DNA of 64,000 nucleotides, from positions 186,001 to 250,000 of the forward strand of contig NZ_PYUI01000001.1 in the NCBI RefSeq assembly GCF_003097355.1, written 5' to 3'. The stretch comes from Arthrobacter sp. H-02-3 (lineage in GTDB: Bacteria > Actinomycetota > Actinomycetes > Actinomycetales > Micrococcaceae). Shown in pieces: positions 28,305-43,178 of the stretch. The notes beneath the pieces are model-generated. The model did not search any database. It saw nothing but the letters and a program-made list of their open reading frames with translations, and was not told the DNA's origin. Numbering within the stretch: the first letter of the stretch is position 1; each line of letters starts with the position of its first letter. The position numbers and the translations under genes are program-made.

Positions 28305-29495
28305 TTACTTGAGGATCTTGGTGACGCGTCCCGAACCAACGGTGCGGCCGCCTTCGCGGATAGCGAAGCCGAGGCCCTCTTCCATAGCGATCGGCTGGAT
28401 GAGCGCAACGGTCATCTCAGTGTTGTCGCCGGGCATAACCATTTCCGTGCCTTCCGGCAGGGTGATAACGCCGGTTACGTCCGTGGTGCGGAAGTAGAAC
28501 TGCGGGCGGTAGTTGGAGTAGAACGGGTTGTGACGTCCGCCTTCGTCCTTGGAGAGGATGTAGACGTTAGCCTCGAAGTCGGTGTGCGGGGTGATGGAAC
28601 CCGGCTTGACGACAACCTGGCCACGCTCGACATCGTCGCGCTTCAGACCGCGGAGCAGGAGGCCACAGTTCTCGCCGGCCCATGCTTCGTCGAGCTGCTT
28701 GTGGAACATCTCGATACCGGTAACCGTGGTCTTCTGGACCGGGCGGATGCCGACGATCTCGACCTCGGAGTTGATGGCGAGGGTTCCACGCTCGGCGCGG
28801 CCCGTAACAACGGTGCCACGGCCGGTGATCGTGAAGACGTCTTCGATCGGCATCAGGAAGGGCTTGTCACGGTCACGGATCGGGTCCGGAACGGACTCGT
28901 CGACAGCTGCCATGAGGTCCTCAACGGACTTGACCCAAACCGGGTCGCCTTCGAGGGCCTTCAGGCCGGAAACGCGGACAACCGGAGCCTCATCGCCATC
29001 GAAGCCCTGCGAGCTGAGCAGCTCACGAACTTCCATTTCGACGAGGTCGAGGAGTTCCTCGTCATCAACCATGTCTGCCTTGTTCAGCGCGACCAGCAGG
29101 TAGGGAACGCCAACCTGGCGGGCAAGCAGAACGTGCTCGCGGGTCTGAGCCATCGGGCCGTCAGTGGCGGCAACCACGAGGATTGCACCGTCCATCTGAG
29201 CAGCGCCGGTGATCATGTTCTTGATGTAGTCAGCGTGACCCGGAGCGTCTACGTGTGCGTAGTGGCGCTTCTCGGTCTGGTACTCAACGTGGGAGATGTT
29301 GATGGTAATGCCGCGCTGACGCTCTTCGGGTGCAGAGTCAATCGACGCGAAGTCACGCTTCTCGTTGAGAGTCGGGTACTTGTCGTACAGCACCTTGGAA
29401 ATGGCGGCCGTCAGCGTCGTCTTACCGTGGTCAACGTGACCAATGGTACCGATGTTAACGTGCGGCTTAGTCCGCTCGAACTTTGCCTTTGCCAC
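28305..29495 (-). CDS. tuf: elongation factor Tu
   Basis: This 396-residue GTPase delivers aminoacyl-tRNA to the ribosome. G motifs GHVDHGKT (from residue 19), DAPGH and NKAD are intact. Domains 2 and 3 are complete, ending [13 protein letters not shown]. It is the last gene of rpsL-rpsG-fusA-tuf. A 265-nt gap with alternative hairpins separates it from fusA, so it may also have its own promoter. Confidence 0.99.
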   Translation of the reverse strand: MAKAKFERTKPHVNIGTIGHVDHGKTTLTAAISKVLYDKYPTLNEKRDFASIDSAPEERQRGITINISHVEYQTEKRHYAHVDAPGHADYIKNMITGAAQMDGAILVVAATDGPMAQTREHVLLARQVGVPYLLVALNKADMVDDEELLDLVEMEVRELLSSQGFDGDEAPVVRVSGLKALEGDPVWVKSVEDLMAAVDESVPDPIRDRDKPFLMPIEDVFTITGRGTVVTGRAERGTLAINSEVEIVGIRPVQKTTVTGIEMFHKQLDEAWAGENCGLLLRGLKRDDVERGQVVVKPGSITPHTDFEANVYILSKDEGGRHNPFYSNYRPQFYFRTTDVTGVITLPEGTEMVMPGDNTEMTVALIQPIAMEEGLGFAIREGGRTVGSGRVTKILK

Positions 29496-29659
29496 AGGTT
29501 CCTCCTAGAACGTTTTCAAATGACTTACCCTTCGGCCGCGCTTGTCGCGGCAGAAACTCCAGTAAGTCTACTTGGGGGGCTTTGGATTGGTGAAATTGCA
29601 GATTCAGGTACTAATGCTAGTGCCTAGAGCCTGTTCGTGCAGGCGGCCGAACTCCGGCC

Positions 29660-29691
29660 TGGCCGGACTACAGCTGACCGGAGTCCGGCCA
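29660..29691. other. hairpin with competing partner in the fusA-tuf gap
   Basis: TGGCCGGACT (29660-29669) pairs perfectly with 29682-29691. An overlapping alternative pairs ACTCCGG (29651-29657) with CCGGAGT (29678-29684). The two cannot form together. It lies ~165 nt upstream of tuf. This could be an RNA switch or simply GC-rich chance. Confidence 0.3.
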
Positions 29692-29720
29692 CTTGCACCA
29701 GATGAATCCCCGCTGGCGGA

Positions 29721-29753
29721 GACGCATCCGAGTTTTTGCTGCTGCGATGCGTC
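29721..29753 (-). terminator. weak hairpin after fusA
   Basis: GACGCATC (29721-29728) and GATGCGTC (29746-29753) form an 8-bp stem with a 17-nt loop, 7 nt past the fusA stop. A partial terminator or processing site is possible. Confidence 0.35.
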
Positions 29754-29760
29754 CTAGGGA

Positions 29761-31875
29761 CTACTCGCCGCGGTTCTTCTGGATGATCTCGTCGGCAACT
29801 GCCTTCGGGACCTCGGCGTAGCTGTTGAACGTCATGGAGTACACAGCGCGGCCCTGGGTCTTCGAGCGCAGGTCACCGATGTAGCCGAACATGCCGGACA
29901 GCGGGACGTGCGCGCGAATGACCTTGACGCCCTGGGCATCCTCCATGGACTGCATCTGGCCACGGCGGGAGTTGAGGTCACCGATAACTTCACCCATGTA
30001 TTCCTCAGGGGTGCGGACCTCGACATCCATCAGCGGTTCGAGCAGAACAGGGTTCGCCTTGCGTGCGGCTTCCTTGAAAGCCATACGGCCGGCGATCTTG
30101 AACGCCATTTCCGAGGAGTCAACATCGTGGTAAGCGCCGTCAATCAGCGTTGCCTTGATGCCGACAACCGGGTAACCGGCCAGGACGCCGTCGTTCAGCG
30201 CATCCTGGATACCGGCGTCGACCGACGGGATGTACTCGCGCGGAACGCGGCCACCGGTGACCTTGTTCTCGAACTCGTACAGCTCGCCACCTGAGGTGTC
30301 CAGCGGCTCGATCGCGATCTGGATCTTTGCGAACTGGCCGGAACCACCGGTCTGCTTCTTGTGCGTGTAGTCGTGACGCTCTACAGCACGCTTGATGGTT
30401 TCGCGGTAAGCAACCTGCGGCTTGCCAACGTTCGCCTCGACCTTGAATTCGCGGCGCATGCGGTCCACCAGGATGTCCAGGTGGAGCTCGCCCATGCCGG
30501 CGATGATGGTCTGGCCGGTGTCTTCGTTGAGGGAGACCTGGAAGGTCGGGTCCTCAGCGGAGAGCTTCTGGATAGCCGTGGAGAGCTTCTCCTGGTCACC
30601 CTTGGTGTTCGGCTCGATCGCAACCGAGATCACGGGCTCCGGGAAGCTCATGGACTCGAGGACAATCTGGTTGGCCGGATCGCACAGGGTGTCGCCCGTG
30701 GTGGTGTCCTTCAGGCCGATCGCTGCGTAGATGTGGCCGGCGGTAGCGCCCTCGACGGGCATTTCCTTGTTGGCGTGCATCTGGAACAGCTTGCCGATGC
30801 GCTCCTTCTTGCCCTTGGTGGAGTTGACCACCTGGGAGCCTGCTTCCACGTGACCGGAGTACACGCGGATGAAGGTGAGCTGGCCGAAGAACGGGTGCGC
30901 AGCGATCTTGAAGGCCAGCGCGGAGAAAGGCTCTTCGGAGGAAGGCTTGCGGGTCAGTTCCTTCTCTTCGTCGCGGGGATCGTGACCGATCATCGGCGGG
31001 ACGTCGAGCGGGTTCGGCAGGTAGTCCACCACAGCGTCGAGCATCGGCTGGACGCCGCGGTTCTTGAAGGCAGAACCACAGAAGACCGGGTAGATCTCGG
31101 AGTTGATCGTCATCTTGCGGATGCCGGCCTTGAGCTCGTCGATGCTGATCTCTTCGCCTTCGAGGTACTTCTCCATGAGTTCCTCGGAGGACTCGGCAAC
31201 AGTCTCAATGAGCTGCGCGCGGTACTCGTCGGCCTTCGCCTGGAGGTCAGCCGGGATCTCGCGGATCTCGTACTTGGCACCCATGGTGACGTCACCCTTG
31301 GCGTCGCCGGGCCATACCAGCGCACGCATGTAAAGGAGGTCGACGACGCCGATGAAGTCGTTCTCGGCGCCGATCGGCAGCTGCATGACGAGCGGCTTGG
31401 CACCGAGGCGGCTGATGATGGTGTCGACGGTGAAGTAGAAGTCAGCGCCGAGCTTGTCCATCTTGTTGACGAAGCAGATGCGCGGGACGTTGTACTTGTC
31501 AGCCTGGCGCCAAACAGTCTCAGACTGCGGCTCCACGCCTTCCTTGCCGTCGAACACGGCGACAGCGCCGTCGAGGACGCGCAGGGAGCGCTCAACCTCA
31601 ACGGTGAAGTCAACGTGGCCGGGGGTGTCGATGATGTTGATCTGGTTGTTTTCCCAGAAGCAGGTCACGGCGGCAGACGTGATGGTGATGCCGCGTTCCT
31701 TTTCCTGTTCCATCCAGTCAGTCGTCGAAGCGCCGTCGTGCGTTTCGCCGATCTTGTGGTTCACACCTGTGTAGAACAGGATGCGCTCGGTAGTAGTGGT
31801 CTTGCCGGCATCGATGTGGGCCATGATGCCGATGTTGCGGACCTTGCTAAGGTCGGTAAGCACGTCCTGTGCCAC
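29761..31875 (-). CDS. fusA: elongation factor G
   Basis: This 704-residue translocase GTPase has G motifs [17 protein letters not shown] and NKMDK. Domains II-V are complete, with the domain IV/V blocks ([34 protein letters not shown]). The GTG start at 31875 (reading [16 protein letters not shown]) is chosen over a longer frame; GGGAGA precedes it by four bases. It lies 69 nt after rpsG. Confidence 0.98.
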   Translation of the reverse strand: MAQDVLTDLSKVRNIGIMAHIDAGKTTTTERILFYTGVNHKIGETHDGASTTDWMEQEKERGITITSAAVTCFWENNQINIIDTPGHVDFTVEVERSLRVLDGAVAVFDGKEGVEPQSETVWRQADKYNVPRICFVNKMDKLGADFYFTVDTIISRLGAKPLVMQLPIGAENDFIGVVDLLYMRALVWPGDAKGDVTMGAKYEIREIPADLQAKADEYRAQLIETVAESSEELMEKYLEGEEISIDELKAGIRKMTINSEIYPVFCGSAFKNRGVQPMLDAVVDYLPNPLDVPPMIGHDPRDEEKELTRKPSSEEPFSALAFKIAAHPFFGQLTFIRVYSGHVEAGSQVVNSTKGKKERIGKLFQMHANKEMPVEGATAGHIYAAIGLKDTTTGDTLCDPANQIVLESMSFPEPVISVAIEPNTKGDQEKLSTAIQKLSAEDPTFQVSLNEDTGQTIIAGMGELHLDILVDRMRREFKVEANVGKPQVAYRETIKRAVERHDYTHKKQTGGSGQFAKIQIAIEPLDTSGGELYEFENKVTGGRVPREYIPSVDAGIQDALNDGVLAGYPVVGIKATLIDGAYHDVDSSEMAFKIAGRMAFKEAARKANPVLLEPLMDVEVRTPEEYMGEVIGDLNSRRGQMQSMEDAQGVKVIRAHVPLSGMFGYIGDLRSKTQGRAVYSMTFNSYAEVPKAVADEIIQKNRGE

Positions 31876-31944
31876 GGTGTCTCCCTTTCGGATGGACTGC
31901 ACGTTCGCCGCCGGCTCAGTCGAGCCGGCGGCGTCCGGGAAGTA

Positions 31945-32415
31945 TTACCAGCGGTAGTGTGCGAAGGCCTTGTTGGACTCGGCCATCTTGTGGGTGTCTT
32001 CGCGACGCTTCACAGCGGCACCGAGACCGTTGGAGGCATCCAGGATCTCGTTCTGGAGGCGCTCGGTCATCGTCTTTTCACGGCGGGCCTTGGAGTAGCC
32101 GACCAGCCAGCGGAGGGCGAGGGCCGTCGAGCGACCCGGCTTGACCTCGACCGGAACCTGGTAGGTGGCGCCACCAACACGGCGGGAGCGGACCTCAAGC
32201 GAAGGCTTGACGTTCTCCATGGCCTTCTTGAGGGCTGCAACGGGGTCGCCGCCGGACTTGGCGCGAGCACCTTCGAGGGCACCGTAAACGATGCGCTCTG
32301 CGGTGGACTTCTTGCCGTCAACCAGCACCTTGTTGATGAGCTGGGTAACCAGCGGGGAGCCGTAAACGGGATCTAGAACTAGCGGCCGCTTGGGGGCCGG
32401 ACCCTTGCGAGGCAT
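31945..32415 (-). CDS. rpsG: 30S ribosomal protein S7
   Basis: This 156-residue S7 nucleates assembly of the small-subunit head. [20 protein letters not shown] fixes the ATG at 32415, directly after the rpsL stop. The [18 protein letters not shown] block is standard. Confidence 0.98.
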   Translation of the reverse strand: MPRKGPAPKRPLVLDPVYGSPLVTQLINKVLVDGKKSTAERIVYGALEGARAKSGGDPVAALKKAMENVKPSLEVRSRRVGGATYQVPVEVKPGRSTALALRWLVGYSKARREKTMTERLQNEILDASNGLGAAVKRREDTHKMAESNKAFAHYRW

Positions 32416-32416
32416 A

Positions 32417-32791
32417 TTACTTCTTCTCCATCTTTGCGCCGTAGCGGCTGCGGGCCTGCTTACGGTTCTTGACACCCTGGGTATCGAGGGCGCCACGGAC
32501 GATCTTGTAGCGGACACCCGGAAGGTCCTTCACGCGGCCGCCGCGGACGAGCACAATGGAGTGCTCCTGCAGGTTGTGGCCTACACCGGGGATGTAAGCG
32601 GTGACTTCAATGCCACCGTTGAGGCGCACACGTGCAACCTTACGCAGAGCCGAGTTCGGCTTCTTCGGGGTCGTCGTGTAAACGCGGGTGCAAACACCGC
32701 GACGCATCGGGCTGCCGTTAAGCGCGGGGGCCTTGGTCTTTTTGACCTTAGGCGTGCGGCCCTTGCGGACCAGCTGGTTAATCGTAGGCAC
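32417..32791 (-). CDS. rpsL: 30S ribosomal protein S12
   Basis: This 124-residue decoding-centre protein has [15 protein letters not shown] and [19 protein letters not shown]. The lysines at the known streptomycin-resistance positions are wild type. It is the first gene of the str cluster. Confidence 0.98.
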   Translation of the reverse strand: MPTINQLVRKGRTPKVKKTKAPALNGSPMRRGVCTRVYTTTPKKPNSALRKVARVRLNGGIEVTAYIPGVGHNLQEHSIVLVRGGRVKDLPGVRYKIVRGALDTQGVKNRKQARSRYGAKMEKK

Positions 32792-33118
32792 TCTCGTGTT
32801 CTCCGTTTTATCCGGAGCGGCCGTTGGCGGACGCTCTCTTGTCGCTGCGCCTCGCCGCCCGAGCCTTGAAGTTCTCTCCAGAGCAGCTGAGGCGAAGCCT
32901 TAATAGTCGGACCGCACGCCGGGTTCCAAGGACTTTCGACCCAAATTGCCCCTAGGCATGCGAAAATGTGGCATACGTTGCACAAGAACCCTGCAAACCG
33001 GAAACGTCGTCCTGGTTAAGCTTTTCAGCTGCAACCGGCGCACTCATCCACTGCCACAATAACAATTAGTCTCCAGTCTACCACGGGCGGCTCCCAGCCC
33101 TTAATCGCGCCCCCGCTA

Positions 33119-33183
33119 CCCAACTGACTCGCAGCTGAGGCCGTTTTGGAGACCCATAACGACCTCAACTGCCAGCTAGTTGG
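33119..33183. repeat. dispersed hairpin element, copy B
   Basis: This is an imperfect copy of the element at 6069-6138. The left arm CCCAACTGACTCGCAG is identical, the loop region reads CCGTTTTGGAGACCCATAAC, and the right arm has drifted (AGCTAGTTGGG). The outer 7 bp still pair. Confidence 0.65.
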
Positions 33184-33194
33184 GCAGACAGGAA

Positions 33195-33239
33195 GGGCCC
33201 CGCCCCCGCTCCGCTGAAAGCAGAGTGGTGACGGGGCCC
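33195..33239 (-). terminator. terminator hairpin after rpoC
   Basis: GGGCCCCG (33195-33202) pairs with CGGGGCCC (33232-33239). An inner CCGCTCCGCT/GCAGAGTGG stem with a GAAA loop extends it. It lies 16 nt past the rpoC stop. There is no U-tract. Confidence 0.65.
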
Positions 33240-33255
33240 GACGCCGAGCTATCGG

Positions 33256-37155
<3,900 letters not shown>

Positions 37156-37257
37156 ATGGTCCCTGTTCTCTCTTGTTCTCTAAATTCTGAAGTCTTGGGT
37201 TACGGGAAGAGGGAGGACTCCGACGGCGGACGGGAACCGCCCGCCGTCGGAAGCCTG

Positions 37258-40200
37258 CTAAACCTCTTCTACGGAACTGGGCTCTGCACGAGACAGATCG
37301 ATGCCCAGTTCTTCCGCAGCCGTGAAGACTGCGTCATCAGAGTCACGCATTTCAATTGTGGTTCCGTCCGTGGAAAGCACTTCCACGTTCAGGCACAGCG
37401 ACTGCATTTCCTTGATCAAGACCTTGAAGGACTCAGGAACGCCCGGCTCGGGGATGTTCTCGCCCTTGACGATGGCTTCGTAGACCTTCACGCGACCGTG
37501 GATATCATCCGACTTGATCGTGAGGAGTTCCTGGAGCGTGTAGGCGGCGCCGTAAGCTTCGAGCGCCCACACTTCCATTTCACCGAAGCGCTGGCCACCG
37601 AACTGTGCCTTACCACCCAGCGGCTGCTGCGTGATCATGGAGTACGGGCCGGTGGAGCGTGCGTGGATCTTGTCGTCCACCAGGTGGTGGAGCTTCAGGA
37701 TGTACATGTAGCCGACCGAGATCGGATCCGGGAACGGCTCGCCGGAGCGGCCGTCGAACAGACGGGTCTTGCCTGAGGAGTTGATCAGACGGTCGCCGTC
37801 GCGGGTGACGTTGGTGGAATCGAGCAGGCCCGTGATTTCCTCTTCACGAGCACCGTCGAAGACCGGCGTTGCAACAGTGGTCTGGCCACTCTCGCGCGGC
37901 AGGTTCGGCAGCTGCTTGACCCACTCGGGCTCGCCTTCGATCTTCCAGCCGGTCTTGGCAACCCAGCCGAGGTGCGTTTCGAGCACCTGGCCGACGTTCA
38001 TACGGCCCGGAACACCCAGCGGGTTCAGGACGATATCAACGGGGGTACCGTCGGCAAGGAAGGGCATGTCCTCGATCGGAAGGATCTTGGAGATAACACC
38101 CTTGTTGCCGTGACGGCCGGCGAGCTTGTCGCCGTCGGTGATCTTGCGCTTGGCGGCCACGTACACGCGGACCAGCTGGTTGACGCCCGGGGGCAGCTCG
38201 TCGTCGTTGTCGCGGTCGAAGACGCGGACACCGATCACGGTGCCGGACTCGCCGTGCGGGACCTTCAAGGAGGTGTCACGCACTTCGCGGGACTTCTCAC
38301 CGAAGATGGCGCGCAGCAGGCGCTCTTCCGGGGTCAGCTCGGTCTCGCCCTTGGGGGTGACCTTACCGACCAGGATGTCGCCGGCCTCAACTTCGGCACC
38401 GATGTGGATGATGCCGCGCTCGTCCAGGCCTGCCAGGACTTCCTCAGACACGTTGGGGATGTCACGGGTGATTTCCTCGGCACCAAGCTTGGTGTCGCGG
38501 GCATCGATCTCGTGCTCCTCGATGTGGATCGAGGACAGGACGTCCTCGGCCACGATGCGCTGGGACAGGATGATGGCATCCTCGAAGTTGTGGCCTTCCC
38601 ATGACATGAATGCCACGAGCAGGTTCTTACCGAGGGCGAGCTCACCCTGGTCCGTTGCCGGGCCGTCAGCGATGATGCCGCCGACCTCCAGGCGCTGGCC
38701 TTCGTTCACCAGGACACGGTTGTTGTAGCAGTTGCCCTGATTGGAGCGGGCGAACTTGTTGATGCGGTAGTTGGTTTCCGTGCCGTCGTCGTTGAGCATA
38801 ATGACGAGCTCGGCGGAAACCTCGGTGACCACACCGGCCTTCTTCGCGATGGTGACGTCACCGGCGTCGACGGCGGCGGCGCGCTCCATGCCGGTGCCGA
38901 CGAACGGCGCCTCGGAGCGGACCAGCGGCACGGCCTGGCGCTGCATGTTGGCACCCATGAGTGCACGGTTAGCATCGTCATGCTCGAGGAACGGGATCAG
39001 GGCGGTTGCCACGGACACCATCTGGCGCGGGGAAACGTCCATGAATTCGACGTCGGCGGCGGGGACCAGTACGGGCTCGCCTCCACCACCGCGGGCACGG
39101 ACCAGGACGGTCTCTTCGGCGAAACGCTTGTTCTCGTCGAGCGGGGCGTTGGCCTGAGCGATCAGGACCTCGGCTTCGTCGTCGGCGGTGAGGTACTTGA
39201 CCTCATCGGAAACGACGCCCTCGGAGACAAGGCGGTACGGGGTTTCGATGAAACCGAACGGGTTGATGCGTCCGTAGGAAGCCAGCGAACCGATCAGACC
39301 AATGTTCGGGCCTTCAGGAGTTTCGATGGGGCACATACGTCCGTAGTGGGACGGGTGCACGTCACGGACTTCCATGCCGGCACGGTCACGGGACAGACCA
39401 CCCGGGCCAAGCGCGGACAGGCGGCGCTTGTGGGTCAGACCCGAGAGCGGGTTGTTCTGGTCCATGAACTGGGACAGCTGGGAAGTTCCGAAGAACTCCT
39501 TGATGGCTGCCACAACGGGACGGATGTTGATCAGGGTCTGCGGCGTGATGGCCTCGACGTCCTGGGTCGTCATGCGTTCGCGGACAACGCGCTCCATACG
39601 GGACAGGCCGGTGCGGACCTGGTTCTCGATGAGCTCGCCGACGGCGCGGATGCGGCGGTTGCCGAAGTGGTCGATGTCATCGATCTCGACGCGGAGCTCG
39701 TGGTCCTGGCCGTCGCGCTTGCCCATGAGGGTCTTCTCGCCGGCGTGCAGGGCAACCAGGAACTTGATCATGGCCACGATGTCTTCAACGTGCAGGACCG
39801 AAGCTTCCTTGTCGCCAAGGGAGCGGTCGATGCCAAGCTTGCGGTTGATCTTGTAACGGCCGACCTTGGCCAGATCGTAGCGCTTGGAGTTGAAGTACAG
39901 GTTGTCCAGCAGGGACTGGGCAGCCTCAACCGTGGGCGGCTCGCCCGGGCGCAGCTTCCGATAGATGTCCAGCAACGCGTCTTCGCGGGTCTCGGTCGCG
40001 TCCTTCTCCAGCGTCGCGCGCATGGAGTCGTACTGGCCGAATTCCTCGAGGATCTGACCTTCGGTCCAGCCGAGGGCCTTCAGCAGCACGGTGACGGACT
40101 GCTTGCGCTTGCGGTCAAGACGGACGCCGACCTGGTCGCGCTTGTCGATTTCAAGTTCGAACCAGGCGCCGCGGGAGGGGATGATCTTCGCAGTGAAGAT

Positions 40201-40773
40201 GTCCTTGTCACTGGTCTTGTCGGCGGTGCGCTCGAAGTAGGCGCCCGGGGAGCGGACCAGCTGGGAGACAACGACACGCTCGGTGCCGTTGACGACGAAG
40301 GTGCCCTTCTCGGTCATCAGCGGGAAGTCACCCATGAACACGGTCTGCTGCTTGATTTCGCCCGTGTTGTTGTTCATGAATTCGGCCTTGACGTACAGCG
40401 GGGCCGAGTACGTTGCGTCCCGGTCCTTGCACTCGGCCATGGTGTATTTGGGGTCAGCGAACTCCGGCTCGGAGAAGCTCAGGGACATGGTGCCCTGGAA
40501 GTCCTCGATCGGGGAGATCTCTTCGAAGATGTCAGACAGACCCGAGGTGGTGGCGACGCTGAGGTCGCCTTCTTCGACGGCCTTCGCCACGCGCGCCTGC
40601 CAGCGTTCGTTTCCGACCAGCCAGTCAAAGCTGTCCGTTTGCAGGGCGAGCAGATTCGGAACATCAAGAGGTTCGTGAATCTTTGCGAATGAGAGCCGGC
40701 GAGTGGCACCATCGGTGCTGTCGGCATTGATAGCGGTAGCGTTGTTTACATTAGAGGTGCTCGAGGCGACCAA
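37258..40773 (-). CDS. rpoB: DNA-directed RNA polymerase beta subunit
   Basis: This ~1171-residue catalytic subunit has a rifampicin-pocket region ([33 protein letters not shown]) that looks wild type. TTG 40773 (reading [10 protein letters not shown]) is chosen because GGAAGGA lies 7-8 nt before it. A GTG five codons upstream (40788) would start inside that ribosome site. It is the first gene of rpoBC. Two copies of an 11-mer shared with rpoA lie in its upstream region. Confidence 0.98.
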   Translation of the reverse strand: MVASSTSNVNNATAINADSTDGATRRLSFAKIHEPLDVPNLLALQTDSFDWLVGNERWQARVAKAVEEGDLSVATTSGLSDIFEEISPIEDFQGTMSLSFSEPEFADPKYTMAECKDRDATYSAPLYVKAEFMNNNTGEIKQQTVFMGDFPLMTEKGTFVVNGTERVVVSQLVRSPGAYFERTADKTSDKDIFTAKIIPSRGAWFELEIDKRDQVGVRLDRKRKQSVTVLLKALGWTEGQILEEFGQYDSMRATLEKDATETREDALLDIYRKLRPGEPPTVEAAQSLLDNLYFNSKRYDLAKVGRYKINRKLGIDRSLGDKEASVLHVEDIVAMIKFLVALHAGEKTLMGKRDGQDHELRVEIDDIDHFGNRRIRAVGELIENQVRTGLSRMERVVRERMTTQDVEAITPQTLINIRPVVAAIKEFFGTSQLSQFMDQNNPLSGLTHKRRLSALGPGGLSRDRAGMEVRDVHPSHYGRMCPIETPEGPNIGLIGSLASYGRINPFGFIETPYRLVSEGVVSDEVKYLTADDEAEVLIAQANAPLDENKRFAEETVLVRARGGGGEPVLVPAADVEFMDVSPRQMVSVATALIPFLEHDDANRALMGANMQRQAVPLVRSEAPFVGTGMERAAAVDAGDVTIAKKAGVVTEVSAELVIMLNDDGTETNYRINKFARSNQGNCYNNRVLVNEGQRLEVGGIIADGPATDQGELALGKNLLVAFMSWEGHNFEDAIILSQRIVAEDVLSSIHIEEHEIDARDTKLGAEEITRDIPNVSEEVLAGLDERGIIHIGAEVEAGDILVGKVTPKGETELTPEERLLRAIFGEKSREVRDTSLKVPHGESGTVIGVRVFDRDNDDELPPGVNQLVRVYVAAKRKITDGDKLAGRHGNKGVISKILPIEDMPFLADGTPVDIVLNPLGVPGRMNVGQVLETHLGWVAKTGWKIEGEPEWVKQLPNLPRESGQTTVATPVFDGAREEEITGLLDSTNVTRDGDRLINSSGKTRLFDGRSGEPFPDPISVGYMYILKLHHLVDDKIHARSTGPYSMITQQPLGGKAQFGGQRFGEMEVWALEAYGAAYTLQELLTIKSDDIHGRVKVYEAIVKGENIPEPGVPESFKVLIKEMQSLCLNVEVLSTDGTTIEMRDSDDAVFTAAEELGIDLSRAEPSSVEEV

Positions 40774-40862
40774 GAGGGATCCTTCCACAGACCTTCAGGC
40801 GTTGTCAGATCTCCCCCGTTATGCACCCTGCAGAATGACTCCACAGTGCTACCAGTCCGGTT

Positions 40863-40873
40863 CCGCTATATGA
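40863..40873 (-). promoter_or_regulatory. 11-mer TCATATAGCGG upstream of rpoB (copy 2 of 3)
   Basis: Minus-strand TCATATAGCGG ends ~90 nt before the rpoB start. It is identical to the copies at 3186 and 40949. Its flanks differ, so only the 11-mer is conserved. Confidence 0.35.
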
Positions 40874-40948
40874 CCCGGGACCCGCGCTGCCCACGCTGGT
40901 GCACGTTGTAGACGGCACATTGATGGAGCAGCTGTCAGGCTAAGCCCA

Positions 40949-40959
40949 CCGCTATATGA
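40949..40959 (-). promoter_or_regulatory. 11-mer TCATATAGCGG upstream of rpoB (copy 3 of 3)
   Basis: This third identical copy ends ~175 nt before the rpoB start and 86 nt upstream of copy 2. Confidence 0.35.
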
Positions 40960-41071
40960 AGGCTGAAGGTAAACAGGGAAGACGCAAATATCTACGATAC
41001 GGCAAAGCAACCTACTTGTCTACCCCACTTCCGGCGGGATTGCAAGCACGAAGTTTGGCGGATGTTGCTCC

Positions 41072-41101
41072 GACGCTGCACAGAGGACGCTGTGCAGCGT
41101 C
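41072..41101. other. 12-bp hairpin upstream of thiolase/rpoB
   Basis: GACGCTGCACAG (41072-41083) and its complement (41090-41101) form a perfect stem with a 6-nt loop. It lies far upstream of both divergent genes. Its role is unknown; a dyad operator is possible. Confidence 0.35.
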
Positions 41102-41236
41102 TGTGCAGCCGCTCCCCGGGCGTCCGGCCGGTGTCATGCCGCAGCGCGGCCCGGGGCCGAATGGATACGTGATGGGGCTCACGATAACGTAGACAGTAAG
41201 CCGTCATAGAGCCGTCGTAGATCGGAAGAGAAGACC

Positions 41237-42436
41237 ATGAGCAATCCTGCAGACAACAACGACGTTGTCATCCTTGCCGCCGCCCGCACCCCCCAGGGGC
41301 GCCTGAACGGGCAGCTGGCCAGCTTCACCGCCGTCGAACTCGGCTCCCATGCCATCAAGGCCGCCCTGGCCGCCAGCGGCGTCAAGGCGGACCAGGTGGA
41401 CAGCGTGATCATGGGCCAGGTCCTGCAGGCCGGGGCGGGCCAGAACCCGGCCCGCCAGAGCGCCATCGGCGCCGGCATCGGCTGGAACGTCCCCACGGTG
41501 ACCATCAACAAGGTCTGCCTCTCAGGCCTCACCGCCGTGATCGACGCAGCCCGGATGATCCGCAGCGGCGACGCCACCGTGGTGGTGGCCGGCGGCCAGG
41601 AATCCATGACCCGCGCCCCGCACGTACTGCCCGGCTCACGGCAGGGCTGGGCGTACGGCACGGTCCAGGCCCTGGACGTGGCGGCGCACGACGGCCTCAC
41701 CGACGCCTTCGACGGGCAGTCCATGGGGCTCTCGACAGAAAGCAAGAACCTGACCCTCGGCATCGACCGCGCTTCCCAGGACGAGGTCGCGGCGCAGTCG
41801 CACCAGCGCGCCGCCCGGGCCGCCAAGGACGGCGTCTTCGACGGCGAGATCGCCGCGATGAGCGTCAAGCAGCGCAAGGGCGACCCCATCGCCGTCACCT
41901 CCGACGAAGGCGTCCGGCCGGACACCACGGTTGAGTCGCTGGCCGGCCTGCGCGCGGCGTTCGTCACGGACGGCACCATCACCGCGGGCAACTCCTCTCC
42001 CCTGTCCGACGGCGCTGCCGCCCTGGTGCTGTGCAGCCGGAAGTTCGCCGAGGACAACGGCCTTGAGTACCTGGCCGTGGTCGGCAAGCCCGGCCAGGTC
42101 GCCGGGCCGGACAACTCGCTGCACTCCCAGCCGTCCAACGCCATCAAGAGCGCCCTGGACAAGGCCGGGTGGACGGTCGCCGACCTCGACTTCATCGAAA
42201 TCAATGAGGCGTTCGGCTCCGTGGCGGTGCAGTCCCTGAAGGACCTGGGCTACCCGCTGGAGCGGTGCAACATCCACGGTGGGGCGATCGCCCTCGGCCA
42301 CCCGATCGGGGCCTCCGGCGCGCGGTTGGCCCTGCACGCGGCGCACGAACTCAAACGCCGGGGCACCGGCAAGGCCGCCGTGTCGCTGTGCGGCGGGGGC
42401 GGCCAGGGCGAGGCGCTGCTGCTGTACCGCGACTAG
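41237..42436 (+). CDS. acetyl-CoA C-acetyltransferase (thiolase)
   Basis: This 399-residue thiolase II-type enzyme condenses two acetyl-CoA or cleaves 3-ketoacyl-CoA. The acyl-accepting Cys94 is in NKVCLSGLTA, the catalytic His in GGAIALGHPIGASG and the second Cys in SLCGGGGQG. Length is normal for PhaA/AtoB-type enzymes. It is preceded by GGAAGAGAAG. It stands alone; its stop codon begins a short tandem repeat array. Confidence 0.94.
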   Translation: MSNPADNNDVVILAAARTPQGRLNGQLASFTAVELGSHAIKAALAASGVKADQVDSVIMGQVLQAGAGQNPARQSAIGAGIGWNVPTVTINKVCLSGLTAVIDAARMIRSGDATVVVAGGQESMTRAPHVLPGSRQGWAYGTVQALDVAAHDGLTDAFDGQSMGLSTESKNLTLGIDRASQDEVAAQSHQRAARAAKDGVFDGEIAAMSVKQRKGDPIAVTSDEGVRPDTTVESLAGLRAAFVTDGTITAGNSSPLSDGAAALVLCSRKFAEDNGLEYLAVVGKPGQVAGPDNSLHSQPSNAIKSALDKAGWTVADLDFIEINEAFGSVAVQSLKDLGYPLERCNIHGGAIALGHPIGASGARLALHAAHELKRRGTGKAAVSLCGGGGQGEALLLYRD

Positions 42437-42497
42437 GGCCGGACTGGGACTAGGGCAGGACTGCGACCAGGGCTGAACTGCGAGTAGGGCTCAACTG
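42430..42497 (+). repeat. four 17-bp imperfect tandem repeats
   Basis: Units at 42430, 42447, 42464 and 42481 follow the pattern GACTAGGGCNGGACTGC with 2-4 changes each. The first contains the thiolase stop (GAC TAG); three of the four contain TAG. It is a short degenerate minisatellite between two plus-strand genes. Confidence 0.6.
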
Positions 42498-42552
42498 CGG
42501 CTGACCCGGCAACCGCCGGGTTCAGGAGTTCCAGGGAGGGATTTTGGCGGGC

Positions 42553-43041
42553 ATGGCAGAGCAGACAACAACCGGCGGCGGCCGCGAGCGGTTCCTGGCC
42601 GATGCCGCGGCCCGCGGCTTGGACGTCGAGATCGTGGAACGCCTCGCCGCCCGCAGCCTCGAGGAAGCGGCCGATATCCTCGGGATCCGGCCCGCGGATA
42701 TCGTGAAATCCCTCGTGGTCAAGCACAAGGACGGCAGCTTCCTGTTCGCGCTCGTGCCCGGCGACCGGCAGATCTCCTGGCCCAAGCTGCGGGCGCTGCT
42801 GGGAGTCAACAAGCTCTCGCTCCCGGCGGCGGAAACGGCGTTCGAGGCCACCGGCTACGAGCGCGGGACCATTACGCCGCTCGGCAGCACCCGGCCGTGG
42901 CCGGTCTACGCCGACCAGACCATTACGGGCCGGCGGATCTCCATGGGAGCCGGGGAACACGGCTACAGCGCGTTCGTCGACGCGGACGCCCTGACGGCGG
43001 CCCTGGGGGCCGTCGTCGCCGACATCACCGAACCCGGTTAG
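42553..43041 (+). CDS. YbaK/EbsC-type aminoacyl-tRNA deacylase
   Basis: This ~162-residue single-domain protein of the YbaK/ProX family hydrolyses mischarged tRNA such as Cys-tRNA(Pro). Visible family features are DIVKSLVVKHKDGSFLFALV and, near the end, GRRISMGAGEHGYSAFVDA. The conserved Lys of VKSL is present. The start is uncertain: ATG 42553 is used, but TTG 42544 lies closer to the GGGAGGG ribosome site. It converges on the nucleotidase gene, with a 60-nt hairpin between. Confidence 0.85.
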   Translation: MAEQTTTGGGRERFLADAAARGLDVEIVERLAARSLEEAADILGIRPADIVKSLVVKHKDGSFLFALVPGDRQISWPKLRALLGVNKLSLPAAETAFEATGYERGTITPLGSTRPWPVYADQTITGRRISMGAGEHGYSAFVDADALTAALGAVVADITEPG

Positions 43042-43104
43042 CCGAACCAACCCAACTAGCCCAGCCGGGTTAAAAGCAACGCCGGGCCCGGCGGTGCCAG
43101 ATAC

Positions 43105-43164
43105 GTCGACTGCTCCGTAACTGCCCTTATGGGTGCTGAAAACGGCAGTTACGGAGCAGTCGAC
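43105..43164. terminator. 60-nt hairpin between converging ybaK-like and cpdB-like genes
   Basis: A 21-bp perfect stem (43105-43125 with 43144-43164) encloses an 18-nt loop. Read on the minus strand, the loop is GTTTTCAGCACCCATAAG. It shares GTTTT and CCATAA with the loops of the elements at 6069 and 33119, although the stem is unrelated. It is probably a bidirectional terminator made from a mobile-type palindrome. Confidence 0.7.
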
Positions 43165-43178
43165 GCTGCTGGGCCGCG

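Larger units (their letters stand above)
32792..33255. other. gene-free stretch between rpoC and rpsL
   Basis: 464 nt holding, from right to left, the rpoC terminator hairpin (33195-33239), a hairpin repeat (33119-33183) and the presumed str promoter and leader. I see no convincing -35/-10 pair and no small gene. Confidence 0.55.
40774..41236. other. divergent gene-free stretch, rpoB / thiolase
   Basis: 463 nt carrying the rpoB promoter and leader on the minus strand and the thiolase promoter on the plus strand. It holds two copies of TCATATAGCGG (minus strand) and a 12-bp hairpin at 41072-41101. No coding frame is supported. Confidence 0.6.

Noticed and set aside
30361..32376. 671-codon open frame antisense to fusA, and similar long antisense frames over rpoC (35395-37776), rpoB (38980-40692) and adk/map (9121-11493)
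   Set aside because: Long antisense frames are expected in very GC-rich genes. Their translations show no family features and they lie wholly over strongly conserved genes.
42430..42497. Possible CRISPR-like array
   Set aside because: The 17-bp units are directly abutting with no spacers and no cas genes occur in the window.
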